A DNA stretch of 64,000 bases from Acridotheres tristis (lineage: Eukaryota > Chordata > Aves > Passeriformes > Sturnidae), in NCBI GenBank assembly GCA_037013685.1, contig CM072897.1:21836143-21900142 (forward strand). Reading direction: 5' to 3'. The notes beneath the pieces are model-generated. The model made no database searches. It was not told the origin of the DNA and saw nothing but the letters and a program-made list of their open reading frames with translations. Below are positions 63,270-64,000 of this stretch, piece after piece. The first letter of the stretch is position 1; every line of letters begins with the position of its first letter. Made by a program: the position numbers and the translations under genes.

Positions 63270-63650
63270 AGACTAGGCAGAGCAAAAGGAATATAATAGG
63301 AATTTATTGAAATGATACACCTTGGGCACTGCAAGAGCCTGGCCAGGGACACCCAAGTCAAATCCATGATGGATTCAAGTCACGAGTTTTACACTTTTAT
63401 AAGTTTTGGCCCATCTACATATTGGGGTCAATTGTTCAACCACAGCCCCAGGCTATGACGTCTCAGCCCCCTGGCTTGCCCTCTTCCCTTTGATGTTGTT
63501 TCTGCTTTTTGGTACTGGGTGTCCTTGAGTCTCTAGCTGGGAAGGGATTGTTTTGTCTAACTACTCTGTGAAGAGAATTTACTAACACCTAATATGAAGT
63601 TTCGGAGTTATACATTAAGCAGTAGAGGATCTGAAAAATATAAAAGCTAA
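63270..63650 (-). mobile_element. LTR-like fragment
   Basis: On the minus strand a TTATAAAAG box (63395-63403) is followed 87 nt later by AATAAA (63303-63308), the spacing expected for the U3/R part of an LTR. The upstream part also has LTR-like AT-rich, A/T-run composition. Borders and family could not be defined; no internal retroviral ORF seen. Confidence 0.4.
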
Positions 63651-64000
63651 AACCCAAGGCACCATTGCAACTGGAAGCATCACACTAGAAATGCAGCTGG
63701 GCAGCATCACTGGAGAGGACAACAATTTTTTGTAAGGTCTTGGTATCTCTTTCACCAAATTGAGAATGCACTGATAACCCTGAGGTTTGGCAAGGGCTGG
63801 GGCAGGACACAAGCTCAGTGCCCTGACACAGTGTCACTGTCACCATCCCTGATGCTGAGCCTGCTCAAGCCCACAGCATTTCCTACAAAAGGGGTTGCAC
63901 TGCAGGAACAGAAAAGCTCTTTCTTTTTTTATGAACGCTCATTAGAGTTTACACCGTTGGCAAAGTGTGGAGGCACGCTTTTGTGGAGGAACAGAGATAT

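Overview
This is vertebrate, almost certainly avian, nuclear DNA. It has exon-intron structure with GT/AG splice sites, large introns, CpG-rich promoter-like patches, and many dispersed CR1 LINE 3' ends, the dominant interspersed repeat of bird genomes. I found no bacterial-style operons, tRNA or rRNA genes, or CRISPR arrays. The species cannot be fixed from the sequence; the AT-rich LTR insertions would fit a passerine or other neoavian.

Only one protein-coding gene can be supported: CAPN15 (calpain-15, small optic lobes homologue), on the minus strand. Eleven coding exons (23981-25466 down to the stop codon at 12299) join in a single open frame of 1088 codons plus stop. The protein has six RanBP2-type zinc fingers, a calpain cysteine protease core (Cys557, His722, Asn742) and a C-terminal SOL homology region. 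The 3' UTR runs to a single AATAAA at 10612-10617. A CpG-rich exon at 51152 to about 51.4 kb is the best candidate for the first exon.

The main hunt result concerns that first exon. It is not just leader: it holds a 58-codon open frame starting at an ATG in strong Kozak context. Its donor phase matches the acceptor of the zinc-finger exon, so splicing gives an in-frame N-terminal extension (about 1154 residues in total) that begins with a consensus N-myristoylation motif. The usual CAPN15 ATG has a weaker context.

Layout: 1-10.6 kb is GC-rich intergenic DNA downstream of CAPN15, with CpG-dense patches, several AT-rich homeodomain-site-like islands that look like conserved non-coding elements, a G4-forming tract, a minisatellite and CR1 copies. 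10.6-25.5 kb is the CAPN15 body, whose introns carry CR1 copies, one solo-LTR-like insertion and a 20-bp minisatellite. 25.5-51.15 kb is a very long 5' intron with no convincing exon. 51.15-51.4 kb is the candidate promoter and first exon. 51.4-64 kb is non-coding upstream DNA with CR1 fragments and a second LTR-like element.
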